This document shows, piece after piece, positions 1 to 8,581 of a DNA stretch of 64,000 nucleotides (the stretch's first letter is position 1; each line of letters opens with the position of its first letter). Under the pieces are notes generated by a model. That model did not search any database and was not told the origin of the DNA. It saw only the letters and a list, made by a program, of their open reading frames with translations. The translations under genes and the position numbers were made by a program. Source of the DNA: Candidatus Scybalocola faecipullorum (GTDB lineage Bacteria; Bacillota; Clostridia; Lachnospirales; Lachnospiraceae); assembly GCA_018716485.1 (NCBI GenBank), contig DVJY01000071.1, positions 1 through 64,000 of the forward strand. The letters run 5' to 3'.

Positions 1-376
1 TGTTAATGTGAGATGTGAGTTTTGCGTAAGTCCATGTTTCAGCAGCGTAACCGAAATCAATCGGTTTCTGACAGGCAATATTGATGATCCATGCTTTTTC
101 ATCATCGGTGATCTCTGCGTTACGGCCACGACCCGGTGCATCGAATAAGGCGTTTTCCACACCGCCTTCTGCATATTTGTTCAAACAGAGCATAACACTC
201 TTGCGATTGATGCCGACTTTATCCGCAATTTCATTAATGGGGCAGCCTTCCGCTTTCAAGAGCAGGATACGGGCACGGTTTACTGTTTGAGCCTGTATGG
301 TACGGGCACGTGTTTGTGTTTCAAGATATTCACGCTCCTCAGCACTGAGGTTGATAACGATTGATTTTCTTCCCAT
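1..376 (-). CDS. IS630 family transposase, N-terminal part (runs off left edge)
   Basis: The reading frame starts at 376 with MGRKSIVINLSAEEREYLE and stays open to base 2, giving 125 residues without a stop. The first ~110 residues look like the homeodomain-like helix-turn-helix of IS630 transposases: a basic start, then RARILLLKAEGCPINEIADK, then a second helix pair around NRKSVMLCLNKYAEGG, then a GRGRNAEITDDEKAWI segment typical of the linker before the catalytic domain. The DDE/D catalytic core lies beyond the edge, so intactness cannot be judged. A GGAGGT-like ribosome site sits about 8 bases upstream of the ATG. It points away from the pfl operon and is unrelated to it. Confidence 0.85.
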   Translation of the reverse strand, partial: MGRKSIVINLSAEEREYLETQTRARTIQAQTVNRARILLLKAEGCPINEIADKVGINRKSVMLCLNKYAEGGVENALFDAPGRGRNAEITDDEKAWIINIACQKPIDFGYAAETWTYAKLTSHIN

Positions 377-457
377 AGATAGGATACCTCCACCATTTGA
401 TGTATGTATTCTATCATGGCCGGAATATAAAGTCCAGTTATTTAAAAGATACTACAC
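1..457 (-). mobile_element. IS630-type insertion sequence, partial (right part outside window)
   Basis: The left edge holds the transposase start of an IS630/Tc1-mariner-like element plus about 80 bases of upstream element sequence. IS630 elements insert at TA. A TA at 458-459 is the last plausible junction before the neighbouring coiled-coil ORF begins, so the element is drawn to 457. This boundary is inference: the other terminal inverted repeat lies outside the window and cannot be compared. Confidence 0.6.
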
Positions 458-649
458 TAGTGCGTCCATTCGGCGTTCCAATGCATCCAGACGCTGTTCT
501 ATCGCTGCAAGCCGCTTCTCCAGCGTCTGCTCCAAACTGTCCATTTTTTCTTTTACCGGTTCCAGTGATTTCTCAAATATCACCGGCATTACCTGTACTA
601 TACTCTCAACAATTTGGCGTTGAATTAAATTTAAATCGGCGTTTTCCAC
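452..649 (-). CDS. Small coiled-coil protein, probably cut short by the IS
   Basis: A 65-residue frame beginning at a GTG (649), chosen because an AAGGAG motif lies about 11 bases upstream; a longer version from 706 adds only an arginine-rich stretch that overlaps this ribosome site. The C-terminal half is a regular heptad series (KMDSLEQTLEKRLAAIEQRL, then DALERRMDA), so it should form a coiled coil. No enzyme motif is visible and I do not recognise the family. The last codons, CTA GTG TAG, fall at the likely IS630 junction (TA at 458-459), so the stop is probably supplied by the insertion sequence and the original protein was longer. Confidence 0.45.
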   Translation of the reverse strand: MENADLNLIQRQIVESIVQVMPVIFEKSLEPVKEKMDSLEQTLEKRLAAIEQRLDALERRMDALV

Positions 650-741
650 TATTATACAATCTCCTTCCTGATTCTCTCTCCTCCTTCTACGTACATATCT
701 TATCACTGAAGTTCAAATTCACCTAGACAAATTCATACCTT

Positions 742-1452
742 TTAAAAATTTTTTTCAATAATTTGATATAAATTTTCAATGGTCTGCTGACCGCATTCAG
801 GCACATCCTGAAGCGGAAATTCTAATCCTAAATCTTCATATTTAGATAAACAAATCTTTTTAAATGGCAGTAATTCAATTTTTTCAACAGAAGAATATTT
901 CATGGCTATACGCTGAATCCGACGGATATTTTCAGGATCATCTGTCAGGCCCGGCACAACAACGTGCCTGATCCAAACGGGTAAATGTTTTTTCTCCACA
1001 ACATCAAGAAAATTAAGCACTTGCCGCAGGCTTCCGTGACAATATTTTTTATAATCCTTCTCTGAAGGAAATTTAAGATCACATAAAACAAGATCTGTAT
1101 GCTCCAAAACTTCTTCTGCCTTATCAAGATTTCCCATACCTGAAGTATCCAGTGCTGTATGAATCCCTTCCTGCTTTAACCGCCGGAACAAATCTGCACA
1201 AAAATCCGCCTGAACTAACGGCTCGCCGCCGGAAACGGTCACACCGCCGCCTCGGCATATGAAACTTCGATATCTTAAAATCTTTTTCACAAGCTGTTTC
1301 GTATCCACAGTCTGACCATTGCCGCTTATCCAAGTCTCCGGATTATGGCAGTAGACACACCGCAAAGGGCAGCCCTGCATAAAAACCACACACCGCACGC
1401 CCGGACCGTCAACTGCCCCCATACTCTGAAATGCACTGATTTCCCCAATCAT
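742..1452 (-). CDS. pflA: Pyruvate formate-lyase activating enzyme (radical SAM)
   Basis: Radical-SAM activase that installs the glycyl radical on PflB using S-adenosylmethionine and a [4Fe-4S] cluster. The cluster motif is C28-x3-C32-x2-C35 in FMQGCPLRCVYCHNPETW, and the SAM-binding GGE-type motif is VTVSGGEPL. Length (236 aa) matches PflA (about 246 in E. coli). I start at the ATG at 1452, whose A is the last base of the pflB stop; a GTG one codon upstream is also in frame, but a GAGG motif 7 bases before the ATG favours the latter. The one-base overlap implies translational coupling with pflB. No clear terminator follows the stop at 742. Confidence 0.95.
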   Translation of the reverse strand: MIGEISAFQSMGAVDGPGVRCVVFMQGCPLRCVYCHNPETWISGNGQTVDTKQLVKKILRYRSFICRGGGVTVSGGEPLVQADFCADLFRRLKQEGIHTALDTSGMGNLDKAEEVLEHTDLVLCDLKFPSEKDYKKYCHGSLRQVLNFLDVVEKKHLPVWIRHVVVPGLTDDPENIRRIQRIAMKYSSVEKIELLPFKKICLSKYEDLGLEFPLQDVPECGQQTIENLYQIIEKNF

Positions 1453-3683
1453 CACATCGCCTCATGAAATGTTCTCGCAATAACTTCTTTTTGCTGCTCT
1501 TTAGACAATTTATGGAAGTTCACCGCATATCCCGATACACGGATTGTCAGATTCGGGTACTTTTCCGGATGTTCACAGGCATCGATCAACATCTCACGAT
1601 TCATCACATTAACATTCAAATGCTGCGCCATCTGCGCAAAATATCCGTCAATAATCACTGTCAGATTTTTAAGGCGTTCTTCCTCATTCTGTCCCAAAGC
1701 CTTTGGCACGATTGAAAATGTATTGGATATGCCATCTTTGCAGACATCATACGATAACTTGGCAACAGAATTTAATGAAGCCAGTGCGCCGTTCTTTTCC
1801 CGGTTATGCATCGGGTTGGCTCCCGGAGCAAACGGCGCGCCTGCTTTTCTGCCATCCGGCGTACTTCCAGTCTTCTTACCATAAACAACATTGGAAGTAA
1901 TTGTCAAAATAGATAAAGTATGTTCCGCATTTCTATAAGTAGGATTTTTCTTTAATTCCTCATAAAAGAGTTTCACCTGTTCTTTTGCAATATCATCAAC
2001 TCTGTCATCATCATTGCCGAACGCCGGATAATCCCCAACAGTCTCAAAGTCTTTAATCAAGCCTTCTTCATCTCTGATTACTCTCACTTTTGCATATTTG
2101 ATAGCCGACAACGAATCTGCCAACACAGACATACCTGCAATGCCGAACGCCATAAATCTATGCACATCTGTATCGTGAAGCGCCATCTGTGTTTTTTCAT
2201 ACGCATATTTATCATGCATATAGTGAATAATGTTCATTGCATTGACATAAGTTCTTGCGAGCCACGGGCGGTAAATATCCATCAATTCTATGACTTTATC
2301 ATATTCAAGATACTCTCCTTTATATGGCTCATGTTCAGGCGCCACCTGAATTCCCGTCTTTTCATCGCGCCCGCCGTTTAAACTCATCAAAAGCAGCTTT
2401 GCCAAATTAGCCCTTGCGCCAAAAAACTGCATATCTTTTCCGACACGCATTGCGGATACACAGCAGGCAATGGCGTAGTCGTCGCCGAATTTCGGCCGCA
2501 TCACATCATCATTCTCATACTGAATCGCATCTGTATCGCAGGATACTTTTGCCGCAAAACGTTTAAATGCTTCCGGAAGCTTTTCAGACCAAAGCACCGT
2601 CAAATTAGGTTCTGCTGACGGCCCAAGATTGTATAAAGTATTGAGCATACGAAATGTACTTTTTGTTACCAATGTTCTGCCATCTTCACCCATACCGGCC
2701 AACGCTTCTGTAATCCACATCGGATCACCGGCAAATAATTCGTTATATTCCGGTGTTCTCAAATGTCTCGCCATACGCAGTTTCATGACAAAGTCATCAA
2801 TGATTTCCTGTGCGCCGGATTCATCAAGGATTCCTTCTCTAATGTCTCTTTCAAAGTAAATATCCAAAAATGTACTGACCCGTCCAAGACTCATCGCCGC
2901 GCCATTCTGTTCTTTAATGGATCCGAGATATCCGAAATAAAGCCACTGCACAGCTTCTTTGGCATTAGAAGCCGGCTGTGAAATATCAATACCGTAAATT
3001 TGTGCCATCTCTTTTAATTTGCCGAGAAAATTAATCTGCTGATATAATTCCTCAGAAAGACGGATCGTATCCTGATTCATCATCTCTCTGGCCACCGCCC
3101 GCTTATCTTCTTTTTTCTTTTCAATCAAATAGTCCACACCGTACAGTGCAACACGGCGATAATCTCCAATAATACGTCCTCTGCCGTACGCATCAGGAAG
3201 CCCTGTAATAATACCGCAGTGACGCGCTGCTTTTATTTCATCACTGTATACACGAAAGACACCGTCATTATGAGTCGTTCTGTAAGTAAACTCCTGCTCT
3301 ACTTTATCTGACAGTGTATATCCGTAAGCTTTGCACGCTTTTCTTGTCATATTTAAACCGCCGAAAGGATTGACACCCCGCTTTAACGGACGGTCGGTCT
3401 GGAGTCCGACAATAATCTCTTCATCCTTATCCAGATATCCCGGTCCAAAATTGGTCAGCGACATTGCTGTATATGTGTCAATATCCAAAACACCGCCGAA
3501 CTGCTGCTCCAAATCAAACAAATGATTGAGCTTTGTCATCAACTTCGTCGTACGCTGCGTCGGCGGGGCAAGGAAATCTTCATTACCTTCATACGGTACA
3601 TAATTCTTCTGAATAAAATCCCTTACATTAATTTCTTCCTGCCAAACGCCGCCTTTGAAACCTGTCCATTGTTCTCTCATCAT
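1452..3683 (-). CDS. pflB: Formate C-acetyltransferase (pyruvate formate-lyase)
   Basis: Glycyl-radical enzyme cleaving pyruvate with CoA to acetyl-CoA and formate, a main fermentative carbon route and a formate source for one-carbon metabolism. The adjacent catalytic cysteines are C407-C408 in IACCVSAM, and the glycyl radical residue is G718 in RVSGYAV, 26 residues from the C-terminus as in the family. Length 743 aa is close to E. coli PflB (760). The gene is transcribed with pflA. It is preceded, in order of transcription, by a promoter (3990-4018), a ZTP riboswitch with terminator (3861-3975) and a repeated leader element (3684-3756) that provides the ribosome site. Two tandem ATGs (3683, 3680) are possible starts. 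Confidence 0.98.
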   Translation of the reverse strand: MMREQWTGFKGGVWQEEINVRDFIQKNYVPYEGNEDFLAPPTQRTTKLMTKLNHLFDLEQQFGGVLDIDTYTAMSLTNFGPGYLDKDEEIIVGLQTDRPLKRGVNPFGGLNMTRKACKAYGYTLSDKVEQEFTYRTTHNDGVFRVYSDEIKAARHCGIITGLPDAYGRGRIIGDYRRVALYGVDYLIEKKKEDKRAVAREMMNQDTIRLSEELYQQINFLGKLKEMAQIYGIDISQPASNAKEAVQWLYFGYLGSIKEQNGAAMSLGRVSTFLDIYFERDIREGILDESGAQEIIDDFVMKLRMARHLRTPEYNELFAGDPMWITEALAGMGEDGRTLVTKSTFRMLNTLYNLGPSAEPNLTVLWSEKLPEAFKRFAAKVSCDTDAIQYENDDVMRPKFGDDYAIACCVSAMRVGKDMQFFGARANLAKLLLMSLNGGRDEKTGIQVAPEHEPYKGEYLEYDKVIELMDIYRPWLARTYVNAMNIIHYMHDKYAYEKTQMALHDTDVHRFMAFGIAGMSVLADSLSAIKYAKVRVIRDEEGLIKDFETVGDYPAFGNDDDRVDDIAKEQVKLFYEELKKNPTYRNAEHTLSILTITSNVVYGKKTGSTPDGRKAGAPFAPGANPMHNREKNGALASLNSVAKLSYDVCKDGISNTFSIVPKALGQNEEERLKNLTVIIDGYFAQMAQHLNVNVMNREMLIDACEHPEKYPNLTIRVSGYAVNFHKLSKEQQKEVIARTFHEAM

Positions 3684-3756
3684 TTCCTCTTTCCTGACGC
3701 ACCTGCTGCGTCAATAATGGTAGATTTGGAAGTTTACTCCCAAACTTTTTCCTCCT
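3684..3756 (-). repeat. Dispersed leader element, copy 1 (before pflB)
   Basis: About 73 bases found again at 39282-39357 (before glf) and 51200-51274 (before modA), always on the coding strand and ending within 0-2 bases of the start codon. Order: AGGAGG; hairpin TTTGGGAG-TAAA-CTTCCAAA (one G-U pair here); spacer; hairpin TGACGCA-GCAGG-TGCGTCA; then GGAAAGAGGAAA, the ribosome-binding site of pflB. The block from CATTATTGACG through the second hairpin to GAGGAAA is identical in all three copies. In this copy a 49-codon frame (3777 to 3628, starting MPCQFCFRRKKFGSKLPNL) runs through the element and into pflB in another frame. Confidence 0.85.
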
Positions 3757-3860
3757 GAAACAAAACTGACACGGCATACTGCTCTTTTAACATATCAGGA
3801 TATGGAAACCATCCTAACATCTTTTATCTATAGGAAATCTTAAAAACTTTACTATAGAAC

Positions 3861-3889
3861 AAAAAAAGAGCAGCATATCCATGCTGCCC
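3861..3889 (-). terminator. Intrinsic terminator of the ZTP riboswitch
   Basis: In the transcript GGGCAGCAU pairs with AUGCUGCUC (9 pairs, one G-U) across a GGAU loop, followed by seven U (3861-3867). The 5' arm uses the GGGCA of the aptamer's 3' domain (3885-3889), so terminator and ligand-bound aptamer should be mutually exclusive. Confidence 0.85.
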
Positions 3890-3975
3890 AGACGGTCGGC
3901 TTTTCAAAATGATAACTCCACTGTGTCTATCCACATCTCTGCCCTGCAGAGTTTCCGTCAGGAATTATCATCCTT
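3885..3975 (-). promoter_or_regulatory. ZTP riboswitch (pfl motif) controlling pflBA
   Basis: Reading the minus strand, AUGAUAA (3971-3965) pairs with UUAUCAU (3915-3909) to close the first domain. Inside it are the conserved CUGACGG and a CUCUGC-AGG-GCAGAG hairpin. The second domain is GCCGACCGUCUGGGCA (3900-3885), the hallmark 3' domain of the pfl/ZTP class. GACGG and CCGUC are complementary and would form the pseudoknot. A terminator overlaps the 3' domain, so binding of the folate-stress signal ZTP/ZMP should prevent termination and switch the operon on. The class was named after its association with pfl genes; assignment here is by motif and context, not by a model search. Confidence 0.88.
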
Positions 3976-3989
3976 TCAATTACATAACC

Positions 3990-4018
3990 ATCTTATCAAA
4001 GACACCATGAAGCGTCAA
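3990..4018 (-). promoter_or_regulatory. Promoter of the pfl transcript
   Basis: TTGACG (4018-4013), 17-base spacer, TAAGAT (3995-3990). Transcription would begin about 10 bases before the riboswitch aptamer. Confidence 0.65.
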
Positions 4019-4035
4019 GAGTTAATCGACAATTT

Positions 4036-4767
4036 TTAATATGCATCACTACCAATACCAAGCACAACAAAATAGACTTTTAAAATGCCATGTTCTTTCA
4101 AAAGTTTTGCACAGGCATCCATCGTACTTCCTGTTGTATAAATATCGTCGATCAATAATACTGTTTTATATTGTTTTTGGGGATTTAAATGAACTTGAAA
4201 TGCTTTCTTCAGATTTGCAAATCTTTGGATTGGCGACAGATTTTTCTGAGGCTCTGTCCAATGACTTCGTATGAGAGTTTTTGTATCTACAGTGATATTC
4301 ATACGCCGTCCGATGACTTTGGCAAACAGTTCCGCCTGATTAAAACCGCGGGTTCTTAATTTTTTTCGGTTTAACGGTATCGGTATAATCACGTCCGGAT
4401 GTATATGCTCAATCCAATATCCATCAGCACTGACAGCAGATTCTCCATAAAAATCGGCAAATTCCCTGCAATGCTTATACTTAAACCATATGATTGACTG
4501 CCGGATATGCTTTTCGTAAATCCACACTGCCCTGCCGCCGTCAAAGTAATGTCTCCGTGCCATACAGTCGGAACAATATTCGTCTTCGGCCTCCAAAATC
4601 GGCTTGCCGCATAAAAGACAGACCGGCTCCTGAACATACTTCAGTTTTTTGTGGCATGCAGCATGAATCTTCCCATCCTCCGGAACAAGAATATCCCGGC
4701 ACACAGGGCATCTCGGCGGAAACAGCAGACGCAGACCTATATCCGCGCTTTTCCTTAATAAATCCAC
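4036..4767 (-). CDS. comFC: ComF family phosphoribosyltransferase-like protein
   Basis: ComFC/GntX-type protein of 243 residues. The N-terminus carries zinc-finger cysteine pairs (CPVC at 20-23, later CLLC and CSDC). The C-terminal half is a type I phosphoribosyltransferase fold with the PRPP loop VLLIDDIYTTGST at 203-215. In naturally competent Firmicutes ComFC acts with the ComFA helicase in DNA uptake; in other species it is retained with unclear function. No comFA is adjacent here, and recD2 is 36 kb away. It starts 4 codons after a GGTGAGG-type ribosome site. The stop at 4036 is only about 18 bases from the pfl -35 region. Confidence 0.88.
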   Translation of the reverse strand: MDLLRKSADIGLRLLFPPRCPVCRDILVPEDGKIHAACHKKLKYVQEPVCLLCGKPILEAEDEYCSDCMARRHYFDGGRAVWIYEKHIRQSIIWFKYKHCREFADFYGESAVSADGYWIEHIHPDVIIPIPLNRKKLRTRGFNQAELFAKVIGRRMNITVDTKTLIRSHWTEPQKNLSPIQRFANLKKAFQVHLNPQKQYKTVLLIDDIYTTGSTMDACAKLLKEHGILKVYFVVLGIGSDAY

Positions 4768-4942
4768 ATCCTCACCACCATTGTAAGATTATTGTAACAG
4801 GCAACAAAAGCGCTGTATAGGGGTAATCGTACGACATGTTTCGACATAGAGGAAATCGAAAAATTACACTAATACTTCACAACTTCAAAGTATTTTAATC
4901 AATCGAATCTGGGATATTCTTCCCCTTATCCGATTGACCACT

Positions 4943-4992
4943 CAAAAAAAACTGCCCGTCAGCCAATAATTTCTCTTACTGACTGACGGACA
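4943..4992 (-). terminator. Terminator after the small secreted protein gene
   Basis: CCGTCAG pairs with CTGACGG around a 20-base loop and is followed on the minus strand by a run of T (4944-4951). The 4768-5003 gap holds nothing else I can support except a possible weak comFC promoter (TTGTTG-N16-TACAAT). Confidence 0.75.
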
Positions 4993-5003
4993 ATATATTA
5001 TGT

Positions 5004-5468
5004 TTAATAAATATATGTGGCACTGTAGGCAACATGGTTTTCATACTTGCTTCCGGCATAGGCATAATAGCTGACTTTAAGACGGTAAGTGCCTCTGGAA
5101 CAATCATATTTCAAACGCTCCGCAGTACCATAATAATTATTAAATTCATCTTTTGTCCATGTCAGGTTTTTCCATATACCATCCTGACGTCTCTGCAGAT
5201 ACATATAAATAATTACTTTTGTTGTCGTTCCTCTATAGCCTGTCAACGAACCTGTCATAATCGCTGTAGAGTCATCAGTGATACTCATGCCCTGACTTGT
5301 TCTTGCTATATATGACCATCGTTCCGTTGACGGTGTCCCTTCGATATCCTCTTTTTCCCAACTGTAATCGTTATAGTCGTCATGATCAGTTTCTACCGAG
5401 GCAAAAGCTGTTAATGACATACCAACTGTCATAATAACTATTAAAATAAAGCCTACAATTTTTCTCAT
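5004..5468 (-). CDS. Small secreted protein of unknown function
   Basis: 154 residues. The first ~23 (MRKIVGFILIVIMTVGMSL, ending TAFA) are a clear Sec signal peptide with an A-x-A-like cleavage site before SVETD. The mature part is rich in Tyr, Thr and Ser and alternates polar and hydrophobic residues (KVIIYMYLQRR, TYRLKVSYYAYAG), suggesting a small beta-sandwich. No catalytic motif is visible and I do not recognise the family. It follows the DUF4367 gene by 7 bases and precedes a terminator, so the two form a short operon and may act together at the cell surface. Confidence 0.75.
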   Translation of the reverse strand: MRKIVGFILIVIMTVGMSLTAFASVETDHDDYNDYSWEKEDIEGTPSTERWSYIARTSQGMSITDDSTAIMTGSLTGYRGTTTKVIIYMYLQRRQDGIWKNLTWTKDEFNNYYGTAERLKYDCSRGTYRLKVSYYAYAGSKYENHVAYSATYIY

Positions 5469-5475
5469 TTTTTCA

Positions 5476-6576
5476 TCAATCTCCTCTAGTATCTGTAACT
5501 AATGAATTAGCGATATTAATCATATCTTCTAGTTCAAGATTGCCCTGTACTGAAAAAATATAATCCTCGTAATACCAACTCAATTGAAATTCTTCCATCT
5601 TCTCACTATAATAAGCATCACCAAACAATATTTTATATTTTTTATACTGTGTATCCTCGGTATTAATATGTTGTCCCATATCCTGAGTTTCTTGTAAGAA
5701 TGTATAGCTTGTACCTCTCTCTTTATTCACGTAAACTATTCTTACTTGTTTTAAAAGTACCTCCTCAGATTCAACTTCATACCCCTCCGCCACTACGGTC
5801 GGCACATACACTGTCTCAATCGTATCCGGATATTCTGCATCGTCATGTTTAATCACATTATAAATATCAAGTTCCGAATACTCATCAAAATTCTCCATCA
5901 AAAACGACAAATCTTCCCACCAATAAGCATTGGCTACGTCTTTATTGAACGCCAGCGTAAGCACTGCCGCGGCCAAAAGGACAGACGCCGCTTTTACTGC
6001 TTTGGAGCGTCCGACCGACGCAAGTTTTGACGTTATACCGTGATGAACTTTTGAAGTTTTTTCGGCCTTCTTCATTGGGATCATTGAAGACTTGGCATGT
6101 CTTTTCTGAGTGTTGTGAAGAGTATCTAAAGAAATATGTTCTGTAGTTGAAGTATCGGAATTGCATTCAGATTTGTCTGCATATGATGACGGCAGGAAAT
6201 CTTCAGACATAATATACTGTCTGTATTCCTGCTCTGCGTTTTCTCTGACTTTTCTGCGGGCTTCAAGAATAAGCTGTGCCTGAACAGTGCCAAATTTTTC
6301 TGTAAGCGACTGTTCCAGCTTTTTTTCATAATCTTCCGAAAAATGACAGGGCTTTACAGGTGTCTGATCATTCAGCAGCGCTTCAATATCTTCATCCATC
6401 TGCTTTTCAAGATGCGCCAATACTTCCGACCCTTCTTCTGACTTAAAATCCGCAGGTGAAATACCATCCGATGCACCGATATGGTCTTCTTCCCTGAGAC
6501 TTTTTTCTTTGGTGGAATCCAATCTGTTGTCCTGCTGATCGCGACATTCTTCCTTATGTCCCCGCGGTTCGGCCAT
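5476..6576 (-). CDS. DUF4367-containing membrane protein
   Basis: 366 residues from the ATG at 6576, chosen because AAAGGGGG lies 6 bases upstream; a start at 6621 would add 15 residues encoding that site. The N-terminal ~200 residues are charged and look cytoplasmic. A single membrane segment (AVKAASVLLAAAVLTLAF) is followed by an extracellular region. The C-terminal 70 residues (LSWYYEDYIFSVQGNLELED, then MINIANSL) match the DUF4367 pattern, usually seen in RsgI/anti-sigma-like proteins encoded beside an ECF sigma factor. No sigma gene is adjacent, so a regulatory role is only inferred. A consensus promoter lies 125-154 bases upstream. Confidence 0.75.
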   Translation of the reverse strand: MAEPRGHKEECRDQQDNRLDSTKEKSLREEDHIGASDGISPADFKSEEGSEVLAHLEKQMDEDIEALLNDQTPVKPCHFSEDYEKKLEQSLTEKFGTVQAQLILEARRKVRENAEQEYRQYIMSEDFLPSSYADKSECNSDTSTTEHISLDTLHNTQKRHAKSSMIPMKKAEKTSKVHHGITSKLASVGRSKAVKAASVLLAAAVLTLAFNKDVANAYWWEDLSFLMENFDEYSELDIYNVIKHDDAEYPDTIETVYVPTVVAEGYEVESEEVLLKQVRIVYVNKERGTSYTFLQETQDMGQHINTEDTQYKKYKILFGDAYYSEKMEEFQLSWYYEDYIFSVQGNLELEDMINIANSLVTDTRGD

Positions 6577-6700
6577 GTGTACCCCCTTTCCCGCAGCACA
6601 GTCTTCGAAACATTCAGACATCCACCAGATCGAATACAGCTTTGACCGGTCTGCCGCAGCGCCCCATGTCAGGACGCCGCAGCGTCTGTATTATGTTTCC

Positions 6701-6730
6701 ATTATAAAAGTCTGCTTCTGCGACTGTCAA
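6701..6730 (-). promoter_or_regulatory. Consensus sigma-A promoter for the DUF4367 operon
   Basis: TTGACA (6730-6725), 18-base spacer, TATAAT (6706-6701): both hexamers are perfect. It overlaps the region just after the LTA synthase coding end (6744) and leaves a leader of about 115 bases containing a small GACGC-TGCG-GCGTC hairpin. Confidence 0.7.
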
Positions 6731-6743
6731 ACGATTGCGTTCG

Positions 6744-8558
6744 TCATTTCCCGTCAAAATATGCGCTATTTCGACTTTCTCCTCCAAACAGGTTTTCATA
6801 CTGCAGCAAATTATATTGATGGATCAAATCGTCAAACTCGGTCTCTTCCAAATGGCTGTATGCATTGCCTTCCGTATCAAAATAGCCTGCAAAAGTCAGC
6901 GCAGGTATCTGCGCATATACTGAATTTAAAAATTCACCGTATGGCGTCTGCTCAATCCCCGCGTATTGAAGCACCTTCTGTCCTAAAAAGTTCAGACTGA
7001 TTTTATCAATTGTATCATCCGGCAGTTCATAGTTTGCCCAAATTACAAACGGCACTTTAAACTTGCCCATATATTGTTCCATCGTCATATCATCCTGCTC
7101 CACCCCATACGCTTTATCCAAAAACTCCTGTTCAAGGGACGGCTGATGATCTCCGAACATGACAATCAATGTAGGCTCGTCCTGCTGTTCAAAGTAATCG
7201 ACAAGTATTTTAAATGCCTGATCCGTTTTATTGGCCAAAGTCAGATATTGTTCCGCCATCGGGTACTTGCCCGGCTCATCTGCCAGCTGCACCTGGGCTG
7301 TATAATCTTCATCTGTATAACTGCCGTGATTTTGAATTGTCACATTAAATACAAATAACTTCTCGTCCTCTGCTTTATGTTCAAATTCATAAATAATCTG
7401 ATTAAATGAAGATTCGTCGCTGACATAACCGTGTTCTTCGGTCAGCTCCACATTCATATCATCCACACATTTAAATTCATCAAAACCCAGTCTCGGGTAT
7501 GCCTGATTTCTCTGCCATGAATTTCTCTCGCCCGGATGAATCGCCACGCATGTGTAGCCATTATCTTTCAGGCGGGAAGCTAGCGACGGGAACGGACCGA
7601 GAATATACTGCTGATAGGGAATACTTCCCGACGGCAGAAATGCCATGGAATTTCCGGTCAGAAATTCAAACTCACTGGTACTCGTCCCCGCACCGAAAAC
7701 AGAAGCATACGCTTCACCATACACAGCATCCAGCGACGAAATATAATCTACAACGCTTTCTGTCAGTTCAAGATTGCCAAAAGACTCAAAATCTGCCCAT
7801 GATTCATTCATAATCGCAATAATATTGGGCTGAGACACATTTTCAGAAGTCACTGTCTGCATTTCTTTCTCACTTGTCGACGCCATAATCGTCTCAACAT
7901 TTTCCGGAGAGTAGTCTTCAGGCTCTTCCACATCCATAAATTTAATATTCATCAAAAAAGCGGCAACTGCACCTTCCTTCTGATAGCTTCCGGTTTGATC
8001 CCATACATCTGTATCAATGTCTAAAACTTCAAGGGCTGTAAAATTGATCATCGTCACACTGCAAATCAGCCCGATCAGCAGTGCATTGACCCGAAATCTC
8101 AGCCGCTCCTTTTTTATCCGCAGAGAGCCTTTCCGTCCCTTTTTTTTCATTATAACCGCCAAAATAATCACAAGCACTGCCGCAGTGATCATTTGCCATG
8201 TGGGCGCGAATTTGTAATTTCCCGCAACGGCCATGGCTGTATTCAAAGCTGTAAAATCCCACGGCAGTATCGGTGTTCCCCGGAACTGGGAAATAAATGC
8301 ATTGGCACTGCCCCAGATTACGCAAAGCGCATGCACAGCAATAGAACAAACAACAATGTGATCTGTCAGTCCGCACAAAATAAAATATACCATACCGATA
8401 CATATATAATTGGCCAGCACAACAGACGGTGCTAATTGCCAAAAGTAGCCGCCGCAGGCAAGCTGCATTAAATAAAAAGCCGTCAGCGGCGTTGCCGCAA
8501 AGATAATCGCCGTCCATACATTCTCAGGCAATATCTGTTTATTCTTAAAAAAACGCAT
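6744..8558 (-). CDS. ltaS: Lipoteichoic acid synthase family protein
   Basis: Polymerises glycerol-phosphate from phosphatidylglycerol on the outer face of the membrane. About five N-terminal membrane segments (first ~190 residues) precede an extracellular sulfatase-fold domain. Active-site features are the metal-ligand region IIAIMNESWADFE, the catalytic threonine T292 in GAGTSTSEFEFL (aligned with the GKTSDSEF threonine of S. aureus LtaS), VTIQNHGSY, and the metal motif MFGDHQPSL. Start: the ATG at 8558 has AAAGGA 9 bases upstream, whereas an in-frame ATG at 8576 has its GAGG motif touching the codon. The gene lies directly after a terminator and is probably a separate transcription unit. 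Assignment to LtaS rather than another phosphoglycerol transferase is by motif. Confidence 0.88.
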   Translation of the reverse strand: MRFFKNKQILPENVWTAIIFAATPLTAFYLMQLACGGYFWQLAPSVVLANYICIGMVYFILCGLTDHIVVCSIAVHALCVIWGSANAFISQFRGTPILPWDFTALNTAMAVAGNYKFAPTWQMITAAVLVIILAVIMKKKGRKGSLRIKKERLRFRVNALLIGLICSVTMINFTALEVLDIDTDVWDQTGSYQKEGAVAAFLMNIKFMDVEEPEDYSPENVETIMASTSEKEMQTVTSENVSQPNIIAIMNESWADFESFGNLELTESVVDYISSLDAVYGEAYASVFGAGTSTSEFEFLTGNSMAFLPSGSIPYQQYILGPFPSLASRLKDNGYTCVAIHPGERNSWQRNQAYPRLGFDEFKCVDDMNVELTEEHGYVSDESSFNQIIYEFEHKAEDEKLFVFNVTIQNHGSYTDEDYTAQVQLADEPGKYPMAEQYLTLANKTDQAFKILVDYFEQQDEPTLIVMFGDHQPSLEQEFLDKAYGVEQDDMTMEQYMGKFKVPFVIWANYELPDDTIDKISLNFLGQKVLQYAGIEQTPYGEFLNSVYAQIPALTFAGYFDTEGNAYSHLEETEFDDLIHQYNLLQYENLFGGESRNSAYFDGK

Positions 8559-8581
8559 GATAAAAATTCCTTTCATACCTC

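Noticed and set aside
6614-6799. 61-codon minus-strand frame between the LTA synthase and DUF4367 genes
   Set aside because: It overlaps the LTA synthase end, has no good ribosome site, and contains the consensus promoter of the next operon; most likely chance.
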